From Planctomycetota bacterium (GTDB lineage: Bacteria; Planctomycetota; Planctomycetia; Pirellulales; UBA7805): a DNA stretch of 5,551 nt. Of the stretch, positions 1-5,551 are shown piece by piece (the first letter of the stretch is position 1; every line of letters starts with the position of its first letter). Both the position numbers and the translations under genes were made by a program. The DNA lies in assembly GCA_030605285.1 (NCBI GenBank), contig JAUWIQ010000159.1:1-5551 (forward strand). Reading direction: 5' to 3'. The notes beneath the pieces are model-generated. The model saw nothing but the letters and a program-made list of their open reading frames with translations, was not told where the DNA came from and did not search any database.

Positions 1-60
1 GATTGCAAGCCCCTTAAAGCGATCCCTATTTTCCACCACCCGTCGCTGCTTGTCCCATGA
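1..60 (+). CDS. Possible 3' end of an upstream gene (partial, unidentified)
   Basis: Reading frame 1 is open from the window edge for 19 codons and stops at TGA 58-60, ending in the residues HHPSLLVP. That stop overlaps the acylase start ATG 57-59 in the classic ATGA arrangement of translationally coupled genes. The other two forward frames are less convincing: frame 3 has a TAA at 15-17, and frame 2 runs far into the acylase gene. The tail is too short to assign to any family. A 19-codon open run can easily arise by chance, so the only real support is the ATGA junction and the lack of a Shine-Dalgarno sequence before the acylase. Confidence 0.33.
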   Translation, partial: DCKPLKAIPIFHHPSLLVP

Positions 61-2294
61 AGAAGATCCCCACAAAAAATGCCCGCCGACGGTTTCGGGC
101 AGTGCGAGATCAAAACGGGGTTCCCCACATCGAAGGCAATACATTCCAGACCTGTCTCTATGGCCTCGGTTATTTGCACGCCCTCGATCGACCTACGCAG
201 ATGTTGTTTTCACGATCAGTTGCTCAGGGTAAAGGCACGGAACAAATTGCCGACAACCCAGATCTTCTTCATACCGACCATTTTTTTCGCAGGGCAGGCC
301 TCGATCTCGGTCTTAAAGAAGAAACAGGGCAACTAGACGACATAATATTTGGCCAGCTGACTGCTTATTGCGAAGGGCTTAATGACGGCATGCAGGATGG
401 GGGTCGTAGCCTTCCGATGTGGGCCACTGGCTTTAAGCCCCAGCCATGGACTCAGGAATCGGTGTTGTTAATTGGCAATCTTTTGAGTTTTGGAGGTTTG
501 GCGGTTGGTCAGCAACAGAGTGAACGATTGCTGATTGAATTGATTCAACATGGCATCGATGAAGAACGGCTTCGTGAACTTTTTGATCCCTATTTGGCTC
601 AAGCGGATTTTGAATTGTTGCGTAAAGTAAAAATGGCGCATCGGATGTCGGACGAAGCACTCGAACTGATTGCCGATCTGCCCCGCTTGGCAGGCAGCAA
701 TGCCTGGGCGATCAGTCCGGGTCGGAGCGCAAGTGGCCAGGCCCTCTTGGCGGGTGATCCCCATCTGGAAATCAATCGTTTGCCCGCCATCTGGTATGAA
801 GCGGTGTTACGATGGGAGGATCAGTATTTAATGGGTGCTTCGCTACCCGGCTGCCCACTGTTCGGCGTCGCACGTACCAAGACCCTGGCCTGGGCCGTGA
901 CGTACCTCAAAGGTGATACGAGCGATTTCTTTGTTGAGAAGTGTCGTCGGGGAGGTCAGAGCGGCTGGCAGTTTCGCCGCGGTAACGCCTGGCACGATTT
1001 TTCACTTCGTGAAGAAGTGATCGAGCGCAAAGGGGGCAAACCGATCTCCATACCCATCTATTACAATGACCTTGGCACTCTGGAGTGCAATCCGGAATCG
1101 GCTGGGGAGGGTTACTATCTGTCGGTCTCCTGGGCAGGCACGGCAGCCGGGGCAGGACATTCGATTGCGACGTGGCTCAAGCTGATCGCATGCCAAAACA
1201 CAAAATCGGCAATGGACACCGTCCGCGAGAACCCCCAGCCGACCCTGAGTTGGATCTTTGCCGACAAGCAGGGGCATATTGGCAAGCAGGCGAGTGGCTG
1301 GATGCCAATTCGAGGATCGGGACAGAGTGGTTTGCTGCCCGTCGCTGCCTGGGATGAGAGCAACCACTGGCAAGGTTGGCACCCCACTGAACTACTGCCC
1401 CGGCAATACGATCCCCCGGAGGGTTTTGTGGCGGCGGCCAACGAGGACATCAACACCGAGGAGAGCCCGGTGTTTGTGACCATGTGCCTGCCCGAATATC
1501 GCTACCGCCGGATCAATGAGCGACTTCGTGAATTGCCGTCTGCCACCATCTCGGACATGCAGGAGTTGCAATACGATGTGGTCAGCCTTCAGGCCCGCGA
1601 TCTGTTAGAGATTTTCTTGCCACATCTTCCGGAGGGAGAGATCAAACAGAGGTTAACTCAATGGCCTTGTGATTATGCCCCGGAGAGTCGTGAGGCCTCT
1701 CTGTTTCAACGACTGTATCGAAATATTCTCTTGGAAATTTTTGGACAATCAAGCACAGAGCACGGAGGCATTGGCTGGCGGCGAATGTTTTACTTGGGCA
1801 GCCGAATCGGGTATTCCACCATGGTCCTCACCGCGATCGACAGGCTACTCAAGAAGGATCGTTCTGCCTGGTGGCGGAATCGCGACAAGGGGGAATTAAT
1901 CCGCCGCGCCTACGAGAGACTCAAAACTCCTCAAGAGAAACGCTGGTCGGAGGTCAACGCCTTTCGATTTACGAACCGATTTTTTGATGGCCATCGCGCA
2001 GGGCGTCTGTTGGGATTTCGGATGGCGGAGATGGCGCTGCCCGGAAATCATGCTACCCCCTTTCAAGGACATCTATTCCGTTCAGCCAAGCGCGAATCAA
2101 CCTTTGCTCCCAGCTATCATTTTGTCACGGATCTCGGCAGCGACGAGGCCTGGACCAATCTTCCAGGTGGCCCGAGTGAGAGTCGATTTTCGAGGTATTA
2201 TAAGATTGACATCCCGCGCTGGGCCGAGGGCAAGTACAAGAGGCTCTGTGTTTCTGTAGAGCCTAAAAAGGGCAAGTCGAAAAGCCATCGCTAG
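57..2294 (+). CDS. Penicillin acylase family protein (Ntn hydrolase, peptidase S45), no signal peptide
   Basis: This 745-residue precursor belongs to the penicillin/cephalosporin/AHL acylase family, which hydrolyses an amide bond joining an acyl chain to an amine. Seen in order: the alpha-chain start RDQNGVPHIEG (17-27); the HALDRPTQM segment (41-49); the cleavage site with GSNAWAI (213-219), where Ser214 would become the beta-chain N-terminal nucleophile; GDPHL (233-237), placing His236 at beta position 23; LPVAAWDESNHWQGWHP (427-443); and FVAAANED (457-464), with Asn462 as the likely oxyanion-hole Asn. The C-terminal core motifs (GGPSESRFSRYY, about 704-715) are also present. Mature chains would be about 213 and 532 residues, less any spacer peptide. 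ATG 57 is the only usual start after the in-frame TAA at 15-17. No hydrophobic signal peptide precedes the alpha domain, so the enzyme looks cytoplasmic, unlike most characterised relatives. There is no Shine-Dalgarno; the ATG overlaps an upstream TGA. The family is secure; the substrate (beta-lactam, acyl-homoserine lactone, acyl peptide) is not known. Confidence 0.95.
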   Translation: MKKIPTKNARRRFRAVRDQNGVPHIEGNTFQTCLYGLGYLHALDRPTQMLFSRSVAQGKGTEQIADNPDLLHTDHFFRRAGLDLGLKEETGQLDDIIFGQLTAYCEGLNDGMQDGGRSLPMWATGFKPQPWTQESVLLIGNLLSFGGLAVGQQQSERLLIELIQHGIDEERLRELFDPYLAQADFELLRKVKMAHRMSDEALELIADLPRLAGSNAWAISPGRSASGQALLAGDPHLEINRLPAIWYEAVLRWEDQYLMGASLPGCPLFGVARTKTLAWAVTYLKGDTSDFFVEKCRRGGQSGWQFRRGNAWHDFSLREEVIERKGGKPISIPIYYNDLGTLECNPESAGEGYYLSVSWAGTAAGAGHSIATWLKLIACQNTKSAMDTVRENPQPTLSWIFADKQGHIGKQASGWMPIRGSGQSGLLPVAAWDESNHWQGWHPTELLPRQYDPPEGFVAAANEDINTEESPVFVTMCLPEYRYRRINERLRELPSATISDMQELQYDVVSLQARDLLEIFLPHLPEGEIKQRLTQWPCDYAPESREASLFQRLYRNILLEIFGQSSTEHGGIGWRRMFYLGSRIGYSTMVLTAIDRLLKKDRSAWWRNRDKGELIRRAYERLKTPQEKRWSEVNAFRFTNRFFDGHRAGRLLGFRMAEMALPGNHATPFQGHLFRSAKRESTFAPSYHFVTDLGSDEAWTNLPGGPSESRFSRYYKIDIPRWAEGKYKRLCVSVEPKKGKSKSHR
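693..698 (+). other. Predicted autoproteolytic cleavage site (Gly213|Ser214) of the acylase
   Basis: GGC-AGC encodes Gly213-Ser214 directly before NAWAI. In Ntn-hydrolase acylases the precursor cuts itself before this Ser, whose free amino group and hydroxyl then form the active site. The beta-chain N-terminus aligns without gaps, from memory, with glutaryl-7-ACA acylase (SNSWAVAPG...NPHL), including the Gly before Ser. Whether a spacer peptide is also removed from the alpha-chain end cannot be read from the sequence. Confidence 0.8.
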
Positions 2295-2369
2295 CTAAGT
2301 ATGAGCTACCCCAGTCCTACCATGGGTCGCTGATGTACAGTTTGCCAGGTTGTTGGTATCTTTGAGCCA
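2295..2369 (+). other. Intergenic gap between acylase and protease genes
   Basis: This is a 75-base spacer without a convincing promoter, terminator or Shine-Dalgarno. A 5-bp inverted repeat (TAGCT 2292-2296, AGCTA 2304-2308) straddles the acylase stop codon but has no T-run after it. The gap is short enough for co-transcription of the flanking genes. Confidence 0.5.
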
Positions 2370-3578
2370 ATGAACGAGCACGAAGCACCACGCCAGGGCG
2401 ATTTCCACCCCGCAGACGAACGGCAACCGGATGTTGGTAAGCGGGAAGTTCTGGAAGCGATTTTAGTCGACGATCGTCCTCGCCGCGCGCGCCGCCGCCG
2501 CCTGCCGATCTTGCTTTTCCTGGTAACCTGTTTCACCACGTATGCCGCAGGTTGCTATGGCTGGAGCTTTAACCCGCGCTCTTGGTTTATTTCGCAGTCC
2601 GCACCCATTTTGGTGCAGAAGGGAGACGTCTATGTCGATGCGGAAGGCCATACCAAGGTCGCTACGATGGAATCAAGGGTGGTCGCCAATTGGAGAGACG
2701 TCCTCAAATTCAATTGGAAGGACGGCTTAGTGTATATGGGTGGTGTGATGCTCATTTTGCTCTTTCATGAAATGGGCCATTTCATCATGACGCTCCGCTA
2801 CAAAGTGCCCGCCAGTTTTCCATTTTTTATTCCCGTTCCGTTTATGGTCACCGGCACGATGGGTGCGGTGATCGGGATGGACCCCCGCGGGGCAAACCGC
2901 AAACAAGTCTTCGATATTGGCTTAGCGGGACCCCTTGCCGGTCTGGTCCTGACGATTCCACTGTTGGTCTACGGCCTCAGTGTTGCGGAGCCCGTCCCTC
3001 AAATATCCGCATCTCCTGGTTACGGAGATCCACTTTTAGTAAAGATGTTAATCCCCATCCTCCATGACCTCGAAGAAGTCAAAACCAATTATGCGAAAGA
3101 GCTAAAACAGTCACGAATACAGCATAATCTTTCCATTGAGGCGGCCGCAAAAACAAGGAGAATTGCAGGTAAACGCATTTCGGTTGAGGACTGGCACAAA
3201 CTGGAGTCTGGCAACCACGAATTTACGTTTATGGTCAACCCGATTTATATGGCGGCCTGGGTGGGGATGCTGGTGACGGGACTCAATATGCTGCCGATCA
3301 GCCAACTCGACGGGGGACATGTTTCTTATGCCCTCTTGGGTCGCCACGCCTATTGGCTGGCACGGGCTTTTTTGCTGGTAGCAATTGCGTTTATCGTCTG
3401 GACCGATTCCTACAACTGGACGTTGATGCTGATCTTGGTGCTTCTTATTGGCATCGATCATCCCCCCACGGCAGACGACACGGTCAAGCTGGGTCCGTGG
3501 CGGTATGCTGTGGGCCTCGCCTCGCTCGCCATTCCTATTTTCTGTTTCACACCCTATCCGCTGATTCTGGGCGGCTAG
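2370..3578 (+). CDS. Site-2 protease family (M50) intramembrane zinc metalloprotease, EGY-like
   Basis: This 402-residue membrane protease would cut a substrate inside the bilayer; relatives act in regulated intramembrane proteolysis, often on membrane-tethered regulators. The zinc motif HEMGH (133-137) lies in a hydrophobic segment. The second motif, NMLPISQLDGGH (306-317), supplies the third zinc ligand, probably Asp314. FDIGLAGPLAG (181-191) and NPIYMAAWVGMLVTGLN (290-306) match the EGY/cyanobacterial branch. Likely membrane segments are near 45-65, 120-141, 150-170, 182-204, 293-311, 328-345, 350-362 and 378-398. The N-terminus is hydrophilic and ends in an Arg cluster (36-44) before the first segment, suggesting a cytoplasmic N-terminus. 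No PDZ domain is evident. A charged stretch of about 80 residues (roughly 208-288) separates the two halves of the catalytic core. ATG 2370 is the only good start, since a TGA lies in frame at 2331 and there is no later Met before residue 100. No Shine-Dalgarno is visible. The native substrate is unknown; no anti-sigma factor gene lies in the window. Confidence 0.93.
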   Translation: MNEHEAPRQGDFHPADERQPDVGKREVLEAILVDDRPRRARRRRLPILLFLVTCFTTYAAGCYGWSFNPRSWFISQSAPILVQKGDVYVDAEGHTKVATMESRVVANWRDVLKFNWKDGLVYMGGVMLILLFHEMGHFIMTLRYKVPASFPFFIPVPFMVTGTMGAVIGMDPRGANRKQVFDIGLAGPLAGLVLTIPLLVYGLSVAEPVPQISASPGYGDPLLVKMLIPILHDLEEVKTNYAKELKQSRIQHNLSIEAAAKTRRIAGKRISVEDWHKLESGNHEFTFMVNPIYMAAWVGMLVTGLNMLPISQLDGGHVSYALLGRHAYWLARAFLLVAIAFIVWTDSYNWTLMLILVLLIGIDHPPTADDTVKLGPWRYAVGLASLAIPIFCFTPYPLILGG

Positions 3579-3626
3579 TTTTAAGGACCAAGCAAGGGAA
3601 CGGTTGCCGGAAAAATCATAAAACCG
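3579..3626 (+). other. Intergenic gap before the oxidoreductase, with purine-rich tracts
   Basis: This 48-base spacer holds two Shine-Dalgarno-like tracts, AAGGA at 3583-3587 and AAGGGA at 3595-3600 (AAGGGAA). Both lie too far upstream (about 39 and 27 bases) to serve the GTG start at 3627. A 5-bp inverted repeat (CGGTT 3601-3605, AACCG 3622-3626) sits just before the start codon and could fold weakly, which would shorten the effective spacing. This is as likely to be chance as design. Confidence 0.35.
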
Positions 3627-5264
3627 GTGACGGGCAGATTTCTGGACGCGCAAAAGAACTACGATACGATTGTGATCGGTGGTGGACACAACGGCTTAGT
3701 GGCCGCTGCGTATCTGGCTCGCGCTGGAAAAAAGGTCTGTCTGCTCGAGCGGCGGCACGTGCTGGGTGGAGCATGTACGACCGAATCGCTCTGGCCAGGG
3801 TATCAGGTCTCCACGGCCGCCTATGTGGTTAGCCTGCTGCTACCCGAGATTATCAGCCAGTTGCGACTCAAGGAGTATGGGCTCAACATCCTGCCGCGGA
3901 ACCCCTCCTCATTCACCCCCCTGCCTGATGGTCGCAGTCTGCTGCTGGGGCCGAACCAGCAGGCCAACTGCCGGGCAGTGGCCCACTTTAGCGCGGCGGA
4001 TGCAGAGGCCCTGCCACGATACGAGGCTTTGCTCGATCGGGTTGCCCGAAGTCTTGAACCGCTTCTTACGCGGCCCGCCCCCGATCTGCTACCCCTGCCC
4101 CGATCCTGGCGGCAGGTCGGATTCGGCAAAAAAATACGGGACTTGCGTGGGGGCTGGAATGTTTACCGGCAGGTTACCGAACTGGGTGCGGCGATCCCTG
4201 AGGCGATCGAATTACTGGTCGGGGCGGTACGGCCCCTGCTGGAACGGTGGTTTGAGAGCGACGTCTTGCAGGCCACGCTGGCAATCGACGGTATCATTGG
4301 CACGTTTGCCTCGCCCTCCTCACCCGGGACGGCGTATGGATTGCTGCATCACGTGATGGGCAGTGCGGGCGGGCAGCGAGGCGTCTGGGGTTATGTGCAG
4401 GGAGGCATGGGGGCGCTTGCAAACGCAATTGCCGCCGCCGCAGGGGATTTGGGGGTGGAAATCCACCGCGAAGCGGACGTCGCCGAAATTCTTACTTCAG
4501 CGGGCCGCGCGGTGGGTGTCCTCCTCACAGACGGGACCCAACTCCGTGCCCGTTCGATCGCCTCGAGTGCCGATGCGCACGTCACCTTTGAGCGCTTACT
4601 CGACGCGAAAGAATTGCCCGAGGATTTTTTAGCGGCGGTCCGCAGGATTGATTATTCTTCGGCTTCGGCAAAAATCAATCTGGCGCTCGCCGAGCCACCG
4701 CAGTTTTGCTGCGCACCAGCCAGCGGAATTGCGCCCCACCACCACGGAACGATACATATTGCACCCGATCTGGATTTTATAGAACGGGCCTACGATGAGG
4801 CAAAATACGGCCAGCCGAGTCGAGAACCAATTATGGAAATTACCCTGCCCACGAGCGTCGATACGACGATTGCCCCGGCAGGCAAACATCTGATGTCGAT
4901 TTTCGTGCAGTACGCCCCTTACCAATTGGCGGAAGGAGATTGGGACGCGATCAAGGAATCGTTTGCCGACCGCTGTATTGAACTGCTGGCCCGCTATGCA
5001 CCCAATGTGCCGGGCGCGATCATTCACCGTCAAGTCCTCAGTCCGTTGGATCTGGAGCGGACCTTCGGTCTCACGGGAGGCAATATTTTTCAGGGAGCGA
5101 TGTCTCTGCACCAGCTTTTCAGTGCTCGCCCGGTACCCGGCTGGGCCGACCACCGCACGCCGATTAAAGGGTTATATCTCTGCGGTGCCGCGAGTCATCC
5201 GGGGGGCGGTGTGATGGGTGCTTGTGGGAGCAGCGCTGCGTTTGAGATACTGCGTGACCTGTAG
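3627..5264 (+). CDS. FAD-dependent oxidoreductase, phytoene desaturase/PYROXD2-like (COG1233)
   Basis: This 545-residue protein has the full layout of the NAD(P)/FAD-dependent oxidoreductase group that includes carotenoid desaturases and human PYROXD2. The N-terminal Rossmann motif is [19 protein letters not shown] (12-30), with GGGHNG binding the FAD diphosphate and Glu41 (LLERR) ending the second strand. LGGACTTE (46-53) follows, then [20 protein letters not shown] (90-109), which closely recalls PYROXD2. The [11 protein letters not shown] segment (259-269) and a strand at 277-289 form the second FAD-contacting part. The C-terminal signature [20 protein letters not shown] (515-534) closes the cofactor site. 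Length fits PYROXD2-type proteins and the ends are intact. GTG 3627 is the chosen start: upstream the frame has only ATA, ATC and similar codons back to TAA 3582-3584, and downstream starts would cut into the Rossmann fold. No phytoene synthase or other carotenoid gene is nearby, so a carotenoid role is not supported. The real substrate is unknown. Confidence 0.93.
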   Translation: MTGRFLDAQKNYDTIVIGGGHNGLVAAAYLARAGKKVCLLERRHVLGGACTTESLWPGYQVSTAAYVVSLLLPEIISQLRLKEYGLNILPRNPSSFTPLPDGRSLLLGPNQQANCRAVAHFSAADAEALPRYEALLDRVARSLEPLLTRPAPDLLPLPRSWRQVGFGKKIRDLRGGWNVYRQVTELGAAIPEAIELLVGAVRPLLERWFESDVLQATLAIDGIIGTFASPSSPGTAYGLLHHVMGSAGGQRGVWGYVQGGMGALANAIAAAAGDLGVEIHREADVAEILTSAGRAVGVLLTDGTQLRARSIASSADAHVTFERLLDAKELPEDFLAAVRRIDYSSASAKINLALAEPPQFCCAPASGIAPHHHGTIHIAPDLDFIERAYDEAKYGQPSREPIMEITLPTSVDTTIAPAGKHLMSIFVQYAPYQLAEGDWDAIKESFADRCIELLARYAPNVPGAIIHRQVLSPLDLERTFGLTGGNIFQGAMSLHQLFSARPVPGWADHRTPIKGLYLCGAASHPGGGVMGACGSSAAFEILRDL

Positions 5265-5290
5265 AGGAGTTATCGAGCGAGGACTCCTGT
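5265..5290 (+). terminator. Weak hairpin just after the oxidoreductase stop; possible terminator
   Basis: AGGAGT (5265-5270) and ACTCCT (5283-5288) form a 6-bp inverted repeat with a 12-base loop, extendable by one T-G pair. It begins at the base after the stop codon and is followed by GTTT and then A-rich sequence. The stem is short and the T-run is poor, so termination would be inefficient if it occurs at all. Its position, right after a stop and before the longest gap in the window, is the main argument for it. Confidence 0.25.
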
Positions 5291-5373
5291 TTAAAATAGC
5301 CAGCTTAGATGACCCGTTTGAAAAACCATTAAAAGGGATCGACGGAAGAGCCGACCTCAGCACACCTCAGAGC
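5291..5373 (+). other. Remainder of the intergenic gap before the transporter; possible promoter region, none defined
   Basis: This stretch is AT-richer than the flanking genes (TTTAAAATAG near 5290-5299, TTTGAAAAACC near 5317-5327, ATTAAAAGGG near 5328-5337), as expected for a promoter-bearing gap. No -35/-10 pair with correct spacing could be found: TAAAAT at 5292-5297 resembles a -10 box but lacks a -35 partner, and TTGAAA at 5318-5323 resembles a -35 box but has no -10 partner about 17 bases on. No small ORF or RNA gene is recognisable. Confidence 0.3.
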
Positions 5374-5380
5374 AAAGAGA
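5374..5380 (+). promoter_or_regulatory. Probable weak ribosome binding site for the transporter
   Basis: The purine run AAAGAGA ends 5 bases before ATG 5386 and contains a GAG core. It is the only start in the window preceded by a purine-rich tract at about the right distance, though the match to AGGAGG is partial. Confidence 0.35.
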
Positions 5381-5385
5381 ATCGC

Positions 5386-5551
5386 ATGCACACAAAATAT
5401 CGCACCGCGCCAATACCATCCACGGCGATACCCAAGGGCATTCCCTACATTATTGGCAACGAAGCGGCCGAGCGATTCAGTTACTACGGGATGAAGGGAA
5501 TCCTGATTGTCTTCATGACCCAGTATTTGATTTTTATGCGGGGATCCTTGC
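5386..5551 (+). CDS. POT/PTR family proton-coupled oligopeptide transporter, 5' part only
   Basis: The window holds 55 codons and the first base of the next; the gene continues off the right edge. Residues 17-48 read [19 protein letters not shown] followed by [13 protein letters not shown]. The signature ExxERFxYYG (26-35: Glu26, Glu29, Arg30, Phe31, Tyr33, Tyr34, Gly35) is the first-helix motif of POT transporters. Its Glu and Arg residues are needed for proton coupling in characterised members, which import di- and tripeptides across the inner membrane. The hydrophobic run after it is the rest of helix 1. Met1 at ATG 5386 leaves a 16-residue hydrophilic leader, normal for the family; the frame is open further upstream but offers no ATG or GTG start, and a purine-rich ribosome site precedes this ATG. 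Full members are usually about 450-550 residues, so roughly a tenth is visible. Nitrate and other solutes are carried by some PTR relatives, but bacterial members are mainly peptide carriers. Confidence 0.9.
   Translation, partial: MHTKYRTAPIPSTAIPKGIPYIIGNEAAERFSYYGMKGILIVFMTQYLIFMRGSL

Noticed and set aside
50..232. Forward frame-2 open frame overlapping the acylase start
   Set aside because: It uses a TTG start, overlaps the conserved acylase N-terminus and gives a low-complexity Pro/Ser/Arg-rich product.
1002..1020. Perfect 7-bp inverted repeat TCACTTC/GAAGTGA with a 5-base loop
   Set aside because: It lies within acylase coding sequence, has no T-run, and several such repeats are expected by chance in 5.5 kb.
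57..2294. Beta-lactam resistance or antibiotic biosynthesis gene
   Set aside because: Family membership alone does not indicate beta-lactam substrates, and no beta-lactamase or biosynthetic gene is nearby.
2292..2308. TAGCT/AGCTA inverted repeat at the acylase stop codon as a terminator
   Set aside because: Only 5 bp with a 7-base loop, low GC and no T-tract after it.
3111..3689. Long minus-strand open frame (192 codons) across the protease/oxidoreductase junction
   Set aside because: It is antisense to two well-supported genes, its translation resembles no family I know, and its composition is that of a complement-strand shadow.
4629..5153. Minus-strand open frame of 174 codons inside the oxidoreductase gene
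   Set aside because: It lies wholly opposite conserved FAD-oxidoreductase coding sequence and shows no recognisable domain.
3627..5264. Carotenoid biosynthesis cluster
   Set aside because: Only a desaturase-like fold is present; no phytoene synthase, cyclase or other carotenoid gene lies alongside, and the motifs lean to PYROXD2.
1..5551. Mobile element, phage, defence or CRISPR content
   Set aside because: No transposase, integrase, terminal repeats, direct-repeat arrays or defence domains were seen on either strand.

Overview
The window is a stretch of ordinary bacterial chromosome. Four genes, and possibly the tail of a fifth, all run on the + strand with gaps of only 48 to 121 bases. 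In order they are: a penicillin-acylase-family Ntn hydrolase (57-2294), an intramembrane zinc metalloprotease of the site-2 protease (M50) family (2370-3578), an FAD-dependent oxidoreductase related to phytoene desaturase and human PYROXD2 (3627-5264), and the first 55 codons of a proton-coupled oligopeptide (POT/PTR) transporter (5386 to the window end). I see no RNA genes, insertion sequences, CRISPR repeats, phage genes or attachment sites.

The organism is most likely a free-living, moderately GC-rich Gram-negative bacterium. Starts without clear Shine-Dalgarno sequences, a non-ATG start, and this set of families suggest the Planctomycetota (Pirellula-like). That is an inference from style and gene content; no marker gene is present to prove it.

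Layout: bases 1-60 hold an open frame ending in a TGA that overlaps the acylase ATG (ATGA), so the acylase may be translationally coupled to a gene to the left. The acylase carries the whole Ntn-hydrolase signature (Gly-Ser cleavage site, beta-chain N-terminal Ser214, His236 at beta position 23, Asn462) but no signal peptide. After 75 bases comes the protease, with HEMGH and a downstream NxxP...LDGG motif within membrane segments, followed 48 bases later by the oxidoreductase, which has complete N- and C-terminal FAD-binding signatures. A 121-base gap with a weak hairpin separates these from the transporter.

The first three genes could form one transcript, and the transporter may have its own. 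A shared pathway is not shown by the sequence. An amide-bond hydrolase and a peptide importer within a few kilobases would fit scavenging of acylated or peptide-like compounds, but the protease and the oxidoreductase have no obvious place in that scheme. No clear new system is visible. The most useful leads are the signal-less acylase with a cephalosporin/AHL-acylase-like active site, the ATGA junction, the hydrophilic insertion in the protease and the uncertain start of the oxidoreductase.
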